A DNA stretch of 36,651 nucleotides from Bacillota bacterium (GTDB lineage Bacteria > Bacillota > Clostridia > Oscillospirales > Oscillospiraceae), in assembly GCA_028719885.1 (NCBI GenBank), contig JAQYLT010000070.1, positions 1 through 36,651 of the forward strand, given 5' to 3'. The notes beneath the pieces are model-generated. The model searched no databases. It saw nothing but the letters and a program-made list of their open reading frames with translations, and had not been told where the DNA came from. Positions 7,866 through 15,443 of the stretch are shown piece after piece; the stretch's first letter is position 1, and the number at the start of each line of letters is the position of its first letter. A program made the translations under genes and the position numbers.

Positions 7866-10762
7866 AAGAGGCATTTCTGCAAATTCTGAACATGAGCCTG
7901 ACGGGCAGCGCGGTGATTCTGCTGGTGCTGGCGGCGAGGCTCCTTTTGAAGCGGGCACCGAAGATTTTTTCCTATGCCCTTTGGGGCGTGGTGCTGTTCC
8001 GGCTGCTGTGCCCGGTGTCCCTGTCGGCCTCGGTGTCCATGCTGGGTTGGCTGAAGCCGGAGGTGCAGTCCGCCACGCCGGTGACCAGCACCGTATCCTA
8101 TCTTCCCAACATATCCATTCAGGATCGGGCAGAAGCGGTGATTCTCCCACAGGCGGCCCCTGTTCAGCCCCGGGAGGTTCCTGCAGGCAAAACGGAAGCA
8201 CCGGATTTTCTGGACATTGCTTCTGATGTCTGGCTTGCAGGCGCAGCCATCATGGCCCTTTACAGCGCCGCACAATATCTCCGTCTGCATAAAAAGCTTG
8301 CGGGAGCAGCCCTTTCCCGGAAAGGGGTCTATCTGGCGGATTGCATCGATACGCCCTTTGTGATGGGGGTTCTCCGTCCCAGGATTTATCTGCCCTCCGG
8401 TCTTTCCGGGCAGGAGCAGGAATTCATCCTCGCCCATGAGCAGCGGCACATCCGCCGGGGTGATCCGCTGTGGAAGCTGCTGGGCTACCTGGCCCTGTGC
8501 CTCCACTGGTTCAACCCCTTGGCATGGGCAGCCTTTGTTCTGGCATCCAAGGATATGGAAATGAGCTGCGATGAGGCGGTCATCAAGCAGCTAGGCGCCC
8601 AGATTCGGGCGGACTACTCGGCGGCCCTGCTTCGTCTGACCGCCCATCAAAGCCCCATTGCCGGAATGCCCCTGGCCTTCGGCGAGGGGGACACCAAGGG
8701 CAGAATCGTCAACATGGCCCGTTGGAAGAAGCCAAAAACCTGGGTTCGCATCGCCTGCGGGGTGGTATGTCTGGGGATTCTGGCTGCCTGCGGGCTCAAT
8801 CCCAGGCAGGCGGAGGGCGCGGAGGAGGTTAGCCGGCTGTCCGGCCCTGCCAGTGTCCGGGTGGGAGAGCTGTCCTTCCATCTGCCTGCGGGACTCACCT
8901 ACGAGGGCAAGGAGAACGCGCCAAACAAGGATGCCGGAGAGATTATGGGCGGAAGCAATGTGGTTGGCGGTGTCATGACGTTCCCTATGCCGGAGGATGT
9001 ATCCGGCTGGGATTGGCTGCAAGCTCTCGACCTGTGGGAGTGGGAGGATGCCAGTCTGGGCTACTATGCCGACAGCTTCGGAGCAGAGGGGGTTACCCTG
9101 GAATTTTTCAGCGATGTGCCCGAGGGGGTGGAGCGGACGGTGCTGCGGAAGCATCAGCTCTTCTTCGGCGGTGACATGCTCTACGACCTCTGGTTGGATG
9201 AACTGCTGATGGAGCCTTCCCTGCAGGAAGAGCTTCTCTCCACCGCGAAAATCGGCCCGGAGTCCGAACAGACGATCTCTCCGCTGCCCTATGAGATCGG
9301 CACTTTGCCGGAGGGCTATTCCACCCTCTCCGGAGAAAACGGTGACATTCTGTTCACCAACGGGACAAGCATTGTGGGCGGCATCACCGGCTACCAAATC
9401 CCCGAGGGAGTATATGACCCCAATGATGATATCTTCCTTTGGCTGGAGGATGTGGGGATTCCCGATTACGAGGACAGCACCCTGGCATTCTGGGGTGGAA
9501 TATCAGATTTCGGCGGCGGATGGACCGCAACCTTTGCCAGTGATGTGCCTGAAGGAGCGGACATCACCGTGAAACGCACCCACCATTTCAGCCCCTCCGG
9601 AAGCATGGTCTTCGATTTCTGGCTGGACGAGCTGCTGCTGGATACCCAAACCCAGTTTGCGTTGGAGGACGCGGTACGATTTACCCCACCCGTCTCAGAG
9701 GCGGAATTGGAGCGGACAGGCAGACAGCTGCAAACGGAGCTGACCTTCTATATCGAAGGCATGGAGGAAACCTGCCCGGCAACGCTGCACATGGAGGATG
9801 ACTATTCCCTGTACATTCCCGATGAGGGCTGGACGCACTACATTGGAAATCTGGATTATCAGCCCCTGCAGCGATGGGAAAGTCAGGTCAATCCGGAAGT
9901 GGCGCTTCAAATCATCAGTCTGAATGGCATGACCCTTTCCCAGGCCCAGCACTGGGTGATAGAAGAAATGCCGGATTACACGCTGATTTATGACAAGCAA
10001 GGCGGCCTGGGGGGTACGGATGCCGAAAACAACATGGCGGACATCCGATTCTGTGTATCTAAGGATGCTGTCTACGGGATTTGCTGCTTCTATCCCATGG
10101 AAGCCGCCGAGGGCTTCGGCACACGATTGTACGCAATCGCGGACACCTTCGCCCTTACGACGGTTCCGAAGAGTCAGACCATGACCGCGGAGGACTATGC
10201 CTTTTCCCAGTGCTTCTCCGTGATGGATGGGCTGCAGGACGGCAGTGTTCACATGCAGACGGTGTGCGAATACGACAATACGCCCGGTGACAATTACACC
10301 GAGGATTTCTATCTCGACGGGGAATTCGGCTGGATGCGAATTACCAAAACAGCCGGTGGGGAAACCCACGCTGAATTGTATGCAGACGACCGCTATTTTA
10401 CCGGTGCCGGAAATGGGGAACTGGCCTGGACGGAGACAGACGCGCTGTCTGAGTGGAGCGGCCCGTGGCTGGGTGGGTTCAACTTCATCAAGCATTATGT
10501 GACCTACATCGACACCCTGAGCGGTGACGACGGAACGTGGTACATGTTCCGGGTGGATGCGCCCTTTACGGATGAAGAGGGAGCAGTCCCGAACTATTTC
10601 GTGGAATTCCTTTTTGACGCCGACGGCAATTTTGTCAAGGTTCAGATTCATGTGAATTCCTTCCAGGAGGATGCCTTCACCCTGACGGAATCCATTGTTA
10701 CCCTGGATGCGGACACCGTTGCCGGGGACATTGAACGAGAATACCAGCACGCCATGGGATAA
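7862..10762 (+). CDS. M56 (BlaR1-like) sensor metallopeptidase with large duplicated ectodomain
   Basis: The start is GTG 7862, 8 nt after AGGAGG, giving 966 residues. It overlaps the repressor stop by 4 nt. The membrane protease part has helices at about 13-31, 36-52, 121-140 and 203-225, the zinc motif HEQRH at 192-196 and the distal motif MSCDEAVI. A helix at about 295-312 then leads to roughly 650 extracytoplasmic residues. These include a tandem duplication with a 143-residue period: FSDVPEG near 417 with DLWLDELLM, and ASDVPEG near 560 with DFWLDELLL. Further unrelated domains follow. BlaR1 and MecR1 instead carry a penicillin-binding SxxK domain of about 250 residues, which I do not see. 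It is therefore likely to sense something other than beta-lactams, with cleavage relieving the BlaI-type repressor. Confidence 0.88.
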   Translation: MKEAFLQILNMSLTGSAVILLVLAARLLLKRAPKIFSYALWGVVLFRLLCPVSLSASVSMLGWLKPEVQSATPVTSTVSYLPNISIQDRAEAVILPQAAPVQPREVPAGKTEAPDFLDIASDVWLAGAAIMALYSAAQYLRLHKKLAGAALSRKGVYLADCIDTPFVMGVLRPRIYLPSGLSGQEQEFILAHEQRHIRRGDPLWKLLGYLALCLHWFNPLAWAAFVLASKDMEMSCDEAVIKQLGAQIRADYSAALLRLTAHQSPIAGMPLAFGEGDTKGRIVNMARWKKPKTWVRIACGVVCLGILAACGLNPRQAEGAEEVSRLSGPASVRVGELSFHLPAGLTYEGKENAPNKDAGEIMGGSNVVGGVMTFPMPEDVSGWDWLQALDLWEWEDASLGYYADSFGAEGVTLEFFSDVPEGVERTVLRKHQLFFGGDMLYDLWLDELLMEPSLQEELLSTAKIGPESEQTISPLPYEIGTLPEGYSTLSGENGDILFTNGTSIVGGITGYQIPEGVYDPNDDIFLWLEDVGIPDYEDSTLAFWGGISDFGGGWTATFASDVPEGADITVKRTHHFSPSGSMVFDFWLDELLLDTQTQFALEDAVRFTPPVSEAELERTGRQLQTELTFYIEGMEETCPATLHMEDDYSLYIPDEGWTHYIGNLDYQPLQRWESQVNPEVALQIISLNGMTLSQAQHWVIEEMPDYTLIYDKQGGLGGTDAENNMADIRFCVSKDAVYGICCFYPMEAAEGFGTRLYAIADTFALTTVPKSQTMTAEDYAFSQCFSVMDGLQDGSVHMQTVCEYDNTPGDNYTEDFYLDGEFGWMRITKTAGGETHAELYADDRYFTGAGNGELAWTETDALSEWSGPWLGGFNFIKHYVTYIDTLSGDDGTWYMFRVDAPFTDEEGAVPNYFVEFLFDADGNFVKVQIHVNSFQEDAFTLTESIVTLDADTVAGDIEREYQHAMG

Positions 10763-10779
10763 AGGCGCCTATGATGATC

Positions 10780-10818
10780 AATCCTCTGTATGGTTTCGGC
10801 CATGCAGAGGATTTTTCT
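10780..10818 (+). terminator. Intrinsic terminator after the M56 gene
   Basis: AATCCTCTGTATGG (10780-10793) pairs with 10800-10813, with one G-T wobble, around a TTTCGG loop and is followed by a short T-run. It lies 18 nt past the stop. Confidence 0.85.
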
Positions 10819-10846
10819 GTTGGCAGCCCCACGTCAGTTCTTTGGT

Positions 10847-11117
10847 AAATTGGAAGATGTAGAGATGTTTCGTAGGGAACGGATTTATCCGTTCCGCCTG
10901 GTAACGTTTTTATGGGGTGCACGTTGAATGGAAAAATGTAAAAAAGCAACCCGTTACCATCCAACGAACCGAGGATGTTCACCCACCTTTCGGAACGGAT
11001 AAATCCGTTCCCTACGCAAAAATCATCGTTTTACGATTTGTCGAACCTTGGTGGTGAATGAACCTTTCGGAATGCATGAATGCATTCCCTACGAAACATC
11101 TCGCCAAATTTCAATTT
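10847..11117. repeat. Palindromic interspersed element 2 (CAAATTGG arm type)
   Basis: About 271 bp, with imperfect inverted arms: AAATTGGAAGATGTAGAGATG on the left, mirrored by CATCTCGCCAAATTTCAATTT on the right. There are three 24-nt modules. 10872-10895 points right; 10992-11015 and 11069-11092 point left. The last has the ATGCAT stem with a GA loop instead of AA. The stretch between the last two modules (CGCAAAAATCATCGTTTTACG) recurs nearly unchanged in element 5. Short ORFs here are artefacts. Confidence 0.8.
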
Positions 11118-11201
11118 GCTGCGGACTGGAAAGGCCCCATGGCGGCTGGGGGCTTTGGCATATTGATGGTATTGTTTTCGATATTTTTTTACCCAGAAAA
11201 G

Positions 11202-11243
11202 CAGGAAGCGCCATATTATGCCTGGGGCTTTCCTGATTTTTTG
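11202..11243 (+). terminator. Possible terminator upstream of the Mrp-like operon
   Basis: CAGGAAGCGCC (11202-11212) pairs imperfectly (one mismatch, one bulge) with 11224-11235 and is followed by ATTTTTT. It would insulate the operon from upstream transcription. No gene between element 2 and here needs it, so it may be a relic or an attenuator. Confidence 0.4.
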
Positions 11244-11268
11244 TTCATATTTTCTTCAAATATATAAT
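11241..11268 (+). promoter_or_regulatory. Candidate promoter of the Mrp/MBH-like operon
   Basis: TTGTTC (11241-11246) and a perfect TATAAT (11263-11268) are 16 nt apart, about 60 nt before mnhE. A second option is TATGAT at 11290-11295 with a weak ATGCAT -35 at 11267-11272. The sequence does not tell which is used. Confidence 0.45.
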
Positions 11269-11329
11269 GCATTTCCCGTCATTTTGTGCTATGATAGATG
11301 GCTGTGAAGCAATGTGACAGGAGGTATTT

Positions 11330-11794
11330 ATGTATACTGTATTATTTCTTTTCTGGCTGCTTCTGAACGGAAAGCTCACCGCCGAGGTTGTGGGCCTGGG
11401 CCTGGTCATCACTGTGCTGATGGGCGCTCTGGAATGGAAGCTCTTCGGCTACAGCCCGAAGCAGGAGCTGGGGATTCTCCGAAAGGCCCCGGTGTTCTGT
11501 GCCTATCTGCCGGTGCTGTTCTGGGAGATCATCAAGGCCGGAACCGTGGTGGGCCGGGACATCGTCTTCCGGCGGTATAAGCTCACCCCCACCCTGGTAA
11601 GCTTCCACACGGATTTAAAAACGGATTTTGGCAGATTTCTGCTGGCCAACTCCATCACCCTCACCCCGGGCACCATCACCGTGCAGGTGGAGGGGGACAA
11701 GCTCACCGTGCACTGCCTGGACAAGTCCATGCTGGACACCTCTCCCGACGGAACATTCCAGCGGTGGATTCGGAAAATGGAGGAAAAATTATGA
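11330..11794 (+). CDS. mnhE: Mrp/Mnh antiporter subunit E (MbhA-like)
   Basis: This 154-residue subunit has two N-terminal membrane helices (about 3-20 and 24-38) and a cytoplasmic C-terminal domain. The family hallmark ANSITLTPGTITV is present, confirming MrpE/MnhE. In Mrp antiporters and archaeal MBH (as MbhA) it is a structural part of the ion-translocating membrane arm. ATG 11330 follows AGGAGG at 11319-11324. It opens a ten-gene operon whose members overlap or nearly abut, and its stop overlaps the start of mnhF (ATGA). Confidence 0.93.
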   Translation: MYTVLFLFWLLLNGKLTAEVVGLGLVITVLMGALEWKLFGYSPKQELGILRKAPVFCAYLPVLFWEIIKAGTVVGRDIVFRRYKLTPTLVSFHTDLKTDFGRFLLANSITLTPGTITVQVEGDKLTVHCLDKSMLDTSPDGTFQRWIRKMEEKL

Positions 11795-12087
11795 ACGCAT
11801 GGTTTGACTATCTGCTGATCGGCATTCTCTTTTTGCTCACCGCCGGATTGTTTTTCTCCCTTTTGCGGGCCATTCGGGGGCCCCGGATGGCGGACCGGAT
11901 TCTGGGCATCAACATGACCGGCAGCCTGACCACGGCGGCCATTGCGGTGCTGGCCATCTATCTGGACCAGAGCTGGCTGCTGGATGTATGCCTGATTTAC
12001 TGCATGATCAGCTTTTTGGCTGTGGTGGTGCTGGCAAAGGTCAGCATTGCCTCCCACGAGGAACAGGAGGAATTTGACGATGTGTGA
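11791..12087 (+). CDS. mnhF: Mrp/Mnh antiporter subunit F (MbhB-like)
   Basis: A 98-residue protein with three membrane helices. The loop LRAIRGPRMADRILGINM is typical of MrpF. It is a small structural subunit of the sodium/proton-translocating module. The start chosen is ATG 11791, overlapping the mnhE stop and preceded by GGAGGAAAA; an earlier in-frame start at 11764 would lie inside mnhE without need. It overlaps mnhG by 8 nt. Confidence 0.93.
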   Translation: MNAWFDYLLIGILFLLTAGLFFSLLRAIRGPRMADRILGINMTGSLTTAAIAVLAIYLDQSWLLDVCLIYCMISFLAVVVLAKVSIASHEEQEEFDDV

Positions 12088-12418
12088 GACCCTACGATTG
12101 GTCATTGCCGCCGTGCTGATGGTTGGCGGTGTGATTGCGGGAGCCATCAGCATTCTGGGCGTGTTCCGCTTCCGTTTCGTCATGAACCGGATGCACTGCG
12201 CCGCCATTTTGGATACCATTGCCATGGCCGGAATCCTGGGTGGGCTGATGGTGGCCAAGGCCAGCATGGCATTCACCCCCAAGCTGCTGGCGGCTCTGGT
12301 GGTTCTGTGGGTGGGCAGCCCCATCGCCTCCCACCTGGTAGGCCGGATGGAGATCGCCACCGACGAGACCGCCGCCGAGCATATCAAATTGGAGGAAGAT
12401 ACCCATGGATGTGATTGA
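12080..12418 (+). CDS. mnhG: Mrp/Mnh antiporter subunit G (MbhC-like)
   Basis: A 112-residue protein with three helices and the MrpG-type segment GAISILGVFRFRFVMNRMHC followed by AAILDTIAMAGILGGLM. The start is ATG 12080, set by CAGGAGGAA at 12064-12072. The longer frame from 12047 has an N-terminus unlike the family. It completes the E-F-G trio in the same order as MbhA-B-C. Confidence 0.92.
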   Translation: MCETLRLVIAAVLMVGGVIAGAISILGVFRFRFVMNRMHCAAILDTIAMAGILGGLMVAKASMAFTPKLLAALVVLWVGSPIASHLVGRMEIATDETAAEHIKLEEDTHGCD

Positions 12419-12665
12419 ACTGATGCTGCTCCTACTGCTGCTGGTGTGCGGCATTGCCACCTGCCTCAGTCGGAATCTTCTGGTCTCGCTGGTGATTTTC
12501 ATGGCCTACAGCGTCATGATGAGCATCGTCTGGGTGCTGCTGGAGGCGCCGGACCTGGCCATCACCGAGGCTGCCGTGGGCGCGGGCGTTTCCAGTGTGC
12601 TGCTGTTTCTGACCCTGAAAAAAATCCGGGACATTCGGAAGAAGGTGCAAGATGAAAAAAAGTAA
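12405..12665 (+). CDS. MbhD-like subunit (MrpA C-terminal/DUF4040 type)
   Basis: This 86-residue protein has three helices and the motif APDLAITEAAVGAGVSSVLL, which matches MbhD and the corresponding C-terminal segment of MrpA (DUF4040). In a standard Mrp system this segment is fused to the large MrpA antiporter subunit. Here it stands alone as in archaeal MBH and MBS complexes. It overlaps mnhG by 14 nt and the next gene by 14 nt. Confidence 0.85.
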   Translation: MDVIELMLLLLLLVCGIATCLSRNLLVSLVIFMAYSVMMSIVWVLLEAPDLAITEAAVGAGVSSVLLFLTLKKIRDIRKKVQDEKK

Positions 12666-13554
12666 TTTTCTTGCATGGCTGAAATCCTGGGACGCCGGGG
12701 AATTCGATTTTACCGCCGCCCTGCCCAAGGACTACACGGATCCCAACGCCAACGCCGGCAACCAGGACCACCCCTGGAAGCTGGAGCCGGTGAACCGTCT
12801 GGAGGAGGGAGAACTCCGCAGCTTCCGGAAGAGCTACCCCTTTTTCGCCGTGGTGCTCTGCGGCATCATGATCAGCTTCCTGCTGCTCACCGTTGCGAAC
12901 CTGCCCACCTACGGCTCTGCGGACTCCCCCGCCCACAATGAGGTGATGGAGCGGTATGTGGAAAAGGGCATGGAGGAAACCGGCGCGGTGAATGTGGTGG
13001 CCGGGGTGATTCTGGACTACCGTGCTTTCGATACCCTGGGAGAATCCCATGTGCTCTACACCGCCGCCACGGCCGTATTCATTCTGCTGCTGAGCCTGAA
13101 AGGCGCCGGAGAGCCGGAACAGGAAAAACGGATCATGCAGTCCGACCCGCTGCTGAAAAGCACCGCAAGAATCATCGTGCCCCTGGTCATCGTCTACGGC
13201 ATCTATGTGATCTTCAACGGTCACCTGGGACCCGGCGGCGGCTTCTCCGGCGGGGCAGTGATTGGCGGCGGCCTGATTCTCTACGCCATTGCCTTCGGCT
13301 TTGAGCCGCTGGACAAATTCCTCAATCTGAAAGTCTATCGCATTGTGGTGCTGTGTGCCCTGTGCTTCTACAGCTTTGCAAAGTGCTACTCCTTCTTCTG
13401 CGGTGCCAACCACCTGGAAACCATTTTCAGCCCCGGCACCCCGGGGATGATCTTCTCCGCCGGACTGATCCTGCCGCTGAATATGGCGGTGGGCATTGTG
13501 GTGGCCTGCACCATGTACGGCTTTTATTCCATTTTTCAAAGGGGGCGTATCTGA
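12652..13554 (+). CDS. mnhB: Fusion of MbhE-like domain with MnhB subunit
   Basis: The 300-residue protein joins two subunits. Residues 1-60 are a hydrophilic N-terminal extension. Residues 60-150 hold two helices and the MbhE-type motif VNVVAGVILDYRAFDTLGE (113-131). Residues 165-295 are MnhB/MrpB (MbhF-like), with GHLGPGGGFSGGAVIGGG starting near 190. MbhE and MbhF are separate proteins in Pyrococcus MBH, so the fusion is notable, although gene order is kept. The start is ATG 12652, inside the end of the MbhD-like gene. Its stop overlaps mnhC (TGATG). Confidence 0.88.
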   Translation: MKKSNFLAWLKSWDAGEFDFTAALPKDYTDPNANAGNQDHPWKLEPVNRLEEGELRSFRKSYPFFAVVLCGIMISFLLLTVANLPTYGSADSPAHNEVMERYVEKGMEETGAVNVVAGVILDYRAFDTLGESHVLYTAATAVFILLLSLKGAGEPEQEKRIMQSDPLLKSTARIIVPLVIVYGIYVIFNGHLGPGGGFSGGAVIGGGLILYAIAFGFEPLDKFLNLKVYRIVVLCALCFYSFAKCYSFFCGANHLETIFSPGTPGMIFSAGLILPLNMAVGIVVACTMYGFYSIFQRGRI

Positions 13555-13943
13555 TGCTGCAAACCTTATGGAACAGCCGGGTGAACTGCATTGCGGTGAT
13601 TCTGTTTGCCGTGGGCTTTGCCACCTTGCTGCTGCACCGAAACCTCTTTAAGAAAATTCTGGGTCTGAACATCATGGACACCGCCTCCTGCCTGCTGCTG
13701 ACCTCCATGGGCTACATTGAGGGCCGCACCGCCCCCATCATTGTGGACGGGGTCACCGATGTAGAGCGCTACGGCAATCCCCTGCCCGCCGGACTGGTGC
13801 TCACCGGCATTGTGGTTTCCGTGTCCGTCACCGCCGTGATGCTGGCACTGACCGTAAAGCTCTATGAGCGGTATCACACCCTGGACCTGGATGAAATCTA
13901 CATGATCGCCCGTCAGGAAGAGGGAAAGGAGGGGGAAAAATGA
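13554..13943 (+). CDS. mnhC: Mrp/Mnh antiporter subunit C (NuoK-like)
   Basis: A 129-residue three-helix protein of the MnhC/NuoK family (segments LFKKILGLNIMDTASCLLLT and AGLVLTGIVVSVSVTAVMLA). It corresponds to MbhG. The start is ATG 13554, overlapping the preceding stop; a longer frame from 13353 lies wholly inside mnhB and is rejected. It overlaps the next gene by 4 nt. Confidence 0.92.
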   Translation: MLQTLWNSRVNCIAVILFAVGFATLLLHRNLFKKILGLNIMDTASCLLLTSMGYIEGRTAPIIVDGVTDVERYGNPLPAGLVLTGIVVSVSVTAVMLALTVKLYERYHTLDLDEIYMIARQEEGKEGEK

Positions 13944-15439
13944 GCTTTGCCGTGAATTTCCCCCTGTTCACGATCGTCGCCAGTCTGGTATGCAGCGTGG
14001 TTTCCTCCGTGCTGGACGGGAAACACGCCCGGCGGCTTTCCATGTGCCTGAGCTTTGCCGTGGCGGTGACCTCTCTTTTTGTGCTGCATACGGTTTACCA
14101 GAACGGAGAACCCATCACCTACATCATGGGCCACTTCCCCCACCCCTGGGGTAACGAAATCCGGATGGGGGTGCTGGAAAGCTTTTTCTCCTTTGTCTTC
14201 TCCGTGGTGATGTTCCTCTGCATGAAAGGGGCCAAAATCAAGCTGGCGGAGGACTTGGAGGCCAGCAAAAGCCAGTTCTACTTCGTGATGGTGAATTTGA
14301 TTCAGGCCTCCCTGCTGGTGCTTTGCTACACCAACGATATTTTCACCGGCTATGTGTTCATTGAAATCTGCACCCTGGCCTCCTGCGGCATTCTGATGAT
14401 CCGCCAAATCGGCCGGACCACCCTGGCCTCCGTGCGCTACATGATTTTCAGCCTTATCGGCTCCGGATTGTTTCTGCTGGGTGTGACCATTCTCTACAAC
14501 ATCACCGGCCATCTGCTGCTGCCCAGCCTCCACGAGGCCGTGGGGAAGCTGGCGGAAACCGGGCAGTACCGGATTCCCCTGGGCTCCTCCATCTGCCTGA
14601 TTACCGTGGGACTGGCCATCAAAAGCGGCCTGTTTCCTTTCCACTACTGGATGCCGGACACCTACGGCTACGCCACCCCCTGTTCCTCCGGCATTCTCTC
14701 CGGCCTGGTTTCCAAGGGCTACATCTTCTTCCTGCTGAAAGTGATCTTCAACGGCTTCGGCACGGAGGTGTTCTACGGCAGCGGGGTGCAGAATGTGCTC
14801 TTCGTCTTCGGCATCTGCGGCATGATCTTCGGCTCCATCGGCGCCATTCGGGAAAATGACATTTTCCGGATGCTGGCCAATTCCTCCGCCGCCCAGATCG
14901 GCTATGTATACCTGGGCATCGGCATCTCCCCGGAGGCCGGTGTCATCGCCGCGCTGTTCCACATTCTCACCCACGCAGTGACCAAGCCGGTGCTGTTCCT
15001 CTCCGCCTCCCGTCTCTCCGACGCGGCAGGGGGCAGCCGGCGGTTTAAGGACCTCCAGGGCAGCGGCTACGCCTTCCCCCTGGCGGGCTTTGCCTTCTCC
15101 CTGGGGGCGCTGAGTATGATTGGCATTCCCATGACCATGGGCTTTATGTCCAAATACCTGCTGGCGGTGGCCGGGCTGGGCGTTCCCGCCAAGGCCGTGC
15201 TCACCCTGCTGGCCCTGGCCCTCAGCACCATTCTGAACACCTTCTATTTCGCCCGGACCATCATCCGGCTCTACACCCCCGGCACGCCCCTGGCCTCCGC
15301 CGCAGTGCTGAAGGCCCAGCCGCCCTTTGCCCTGTCCGCCATTTGCTTCAGCCTGTTGAATCTGGCCGCGGGCATCTTCGCCTCCCCCCTGATTGCTCTG
15401 CTGCGGCAGGGACTGGAATACTTTGGAAAGGTGGGTTAA
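13940..15439 (+). CDS. mnhD: Antiporter-like proton-translocating subunit 1 (MnhD/MbhH-like)
   Basis: A 499-residue protein with about 14 membrane helices, of the family shared by MrpA, MrpD and NuoL, M and N. The functional charged residues are all present: Glu142 in the YVFIEI helix, Lys228 (LAIKSGLFPFHYWMPD), Lys259 (LVSKGYIFF), and the His and Lys of FHILTHAVTKPVLFL. It is thus likely an active ion channel half. Its position directly after mnhC corresponds to MrpD and MbhH. The start is ATG 13940, overlapping the mnhC stop. Confidence 0.92.
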   Translation: MSFAVNFPLFTIVASLVCSVVSSVLDGKHARRLSMCLSFAVAVTSLFVLHTVYQNGEPITYIMGHFPHPWGNEIRMGVLESFFSFVFSVVMFLCMKGAKIKLAEDLEASKSQFYFVMVNLIQASLLVLCYTNDIFTGYVFIEICTLASCGILMIRQIGRTTLASVRYMIFSLIGSGLFLLGVTILYNITGHLLLPSLHEAVGKLAETGQYRIPLGSSICLITVGLAIKSGLFPFHYWMPDTYGYATPCSSGILSGLVSKGYIFFLLKVIFNGFGTEVFYGSGVQNVLFVFGICGMIFGSIGAIRENDIFRMLANSSAAQIGYVYLGIGISPEAGVIAALFHILTHAVTKPVLFLSASRLSDAAGGSRRFKDLQGSGYAFPLAGFAFSLGALSMIGIPMTMGFMSKYLLAVAGLGVPAKAVLTLLALALSTILNTFYFARTIIRLYTPGTPLASAAVLKAQPPFALSAICFSLLNLAAGIFASPLIALLRQGLEYFGKVG

Positions 15440-15443
15440 CACT

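Noticed and set aside
11048..11267. Two short ORFs before the Mrp-like operon, one with hydrophobic stretches
   Set aside because: They begin in an element 2 module, have no ribosome site or recognisable family, and cross a likely terminator.
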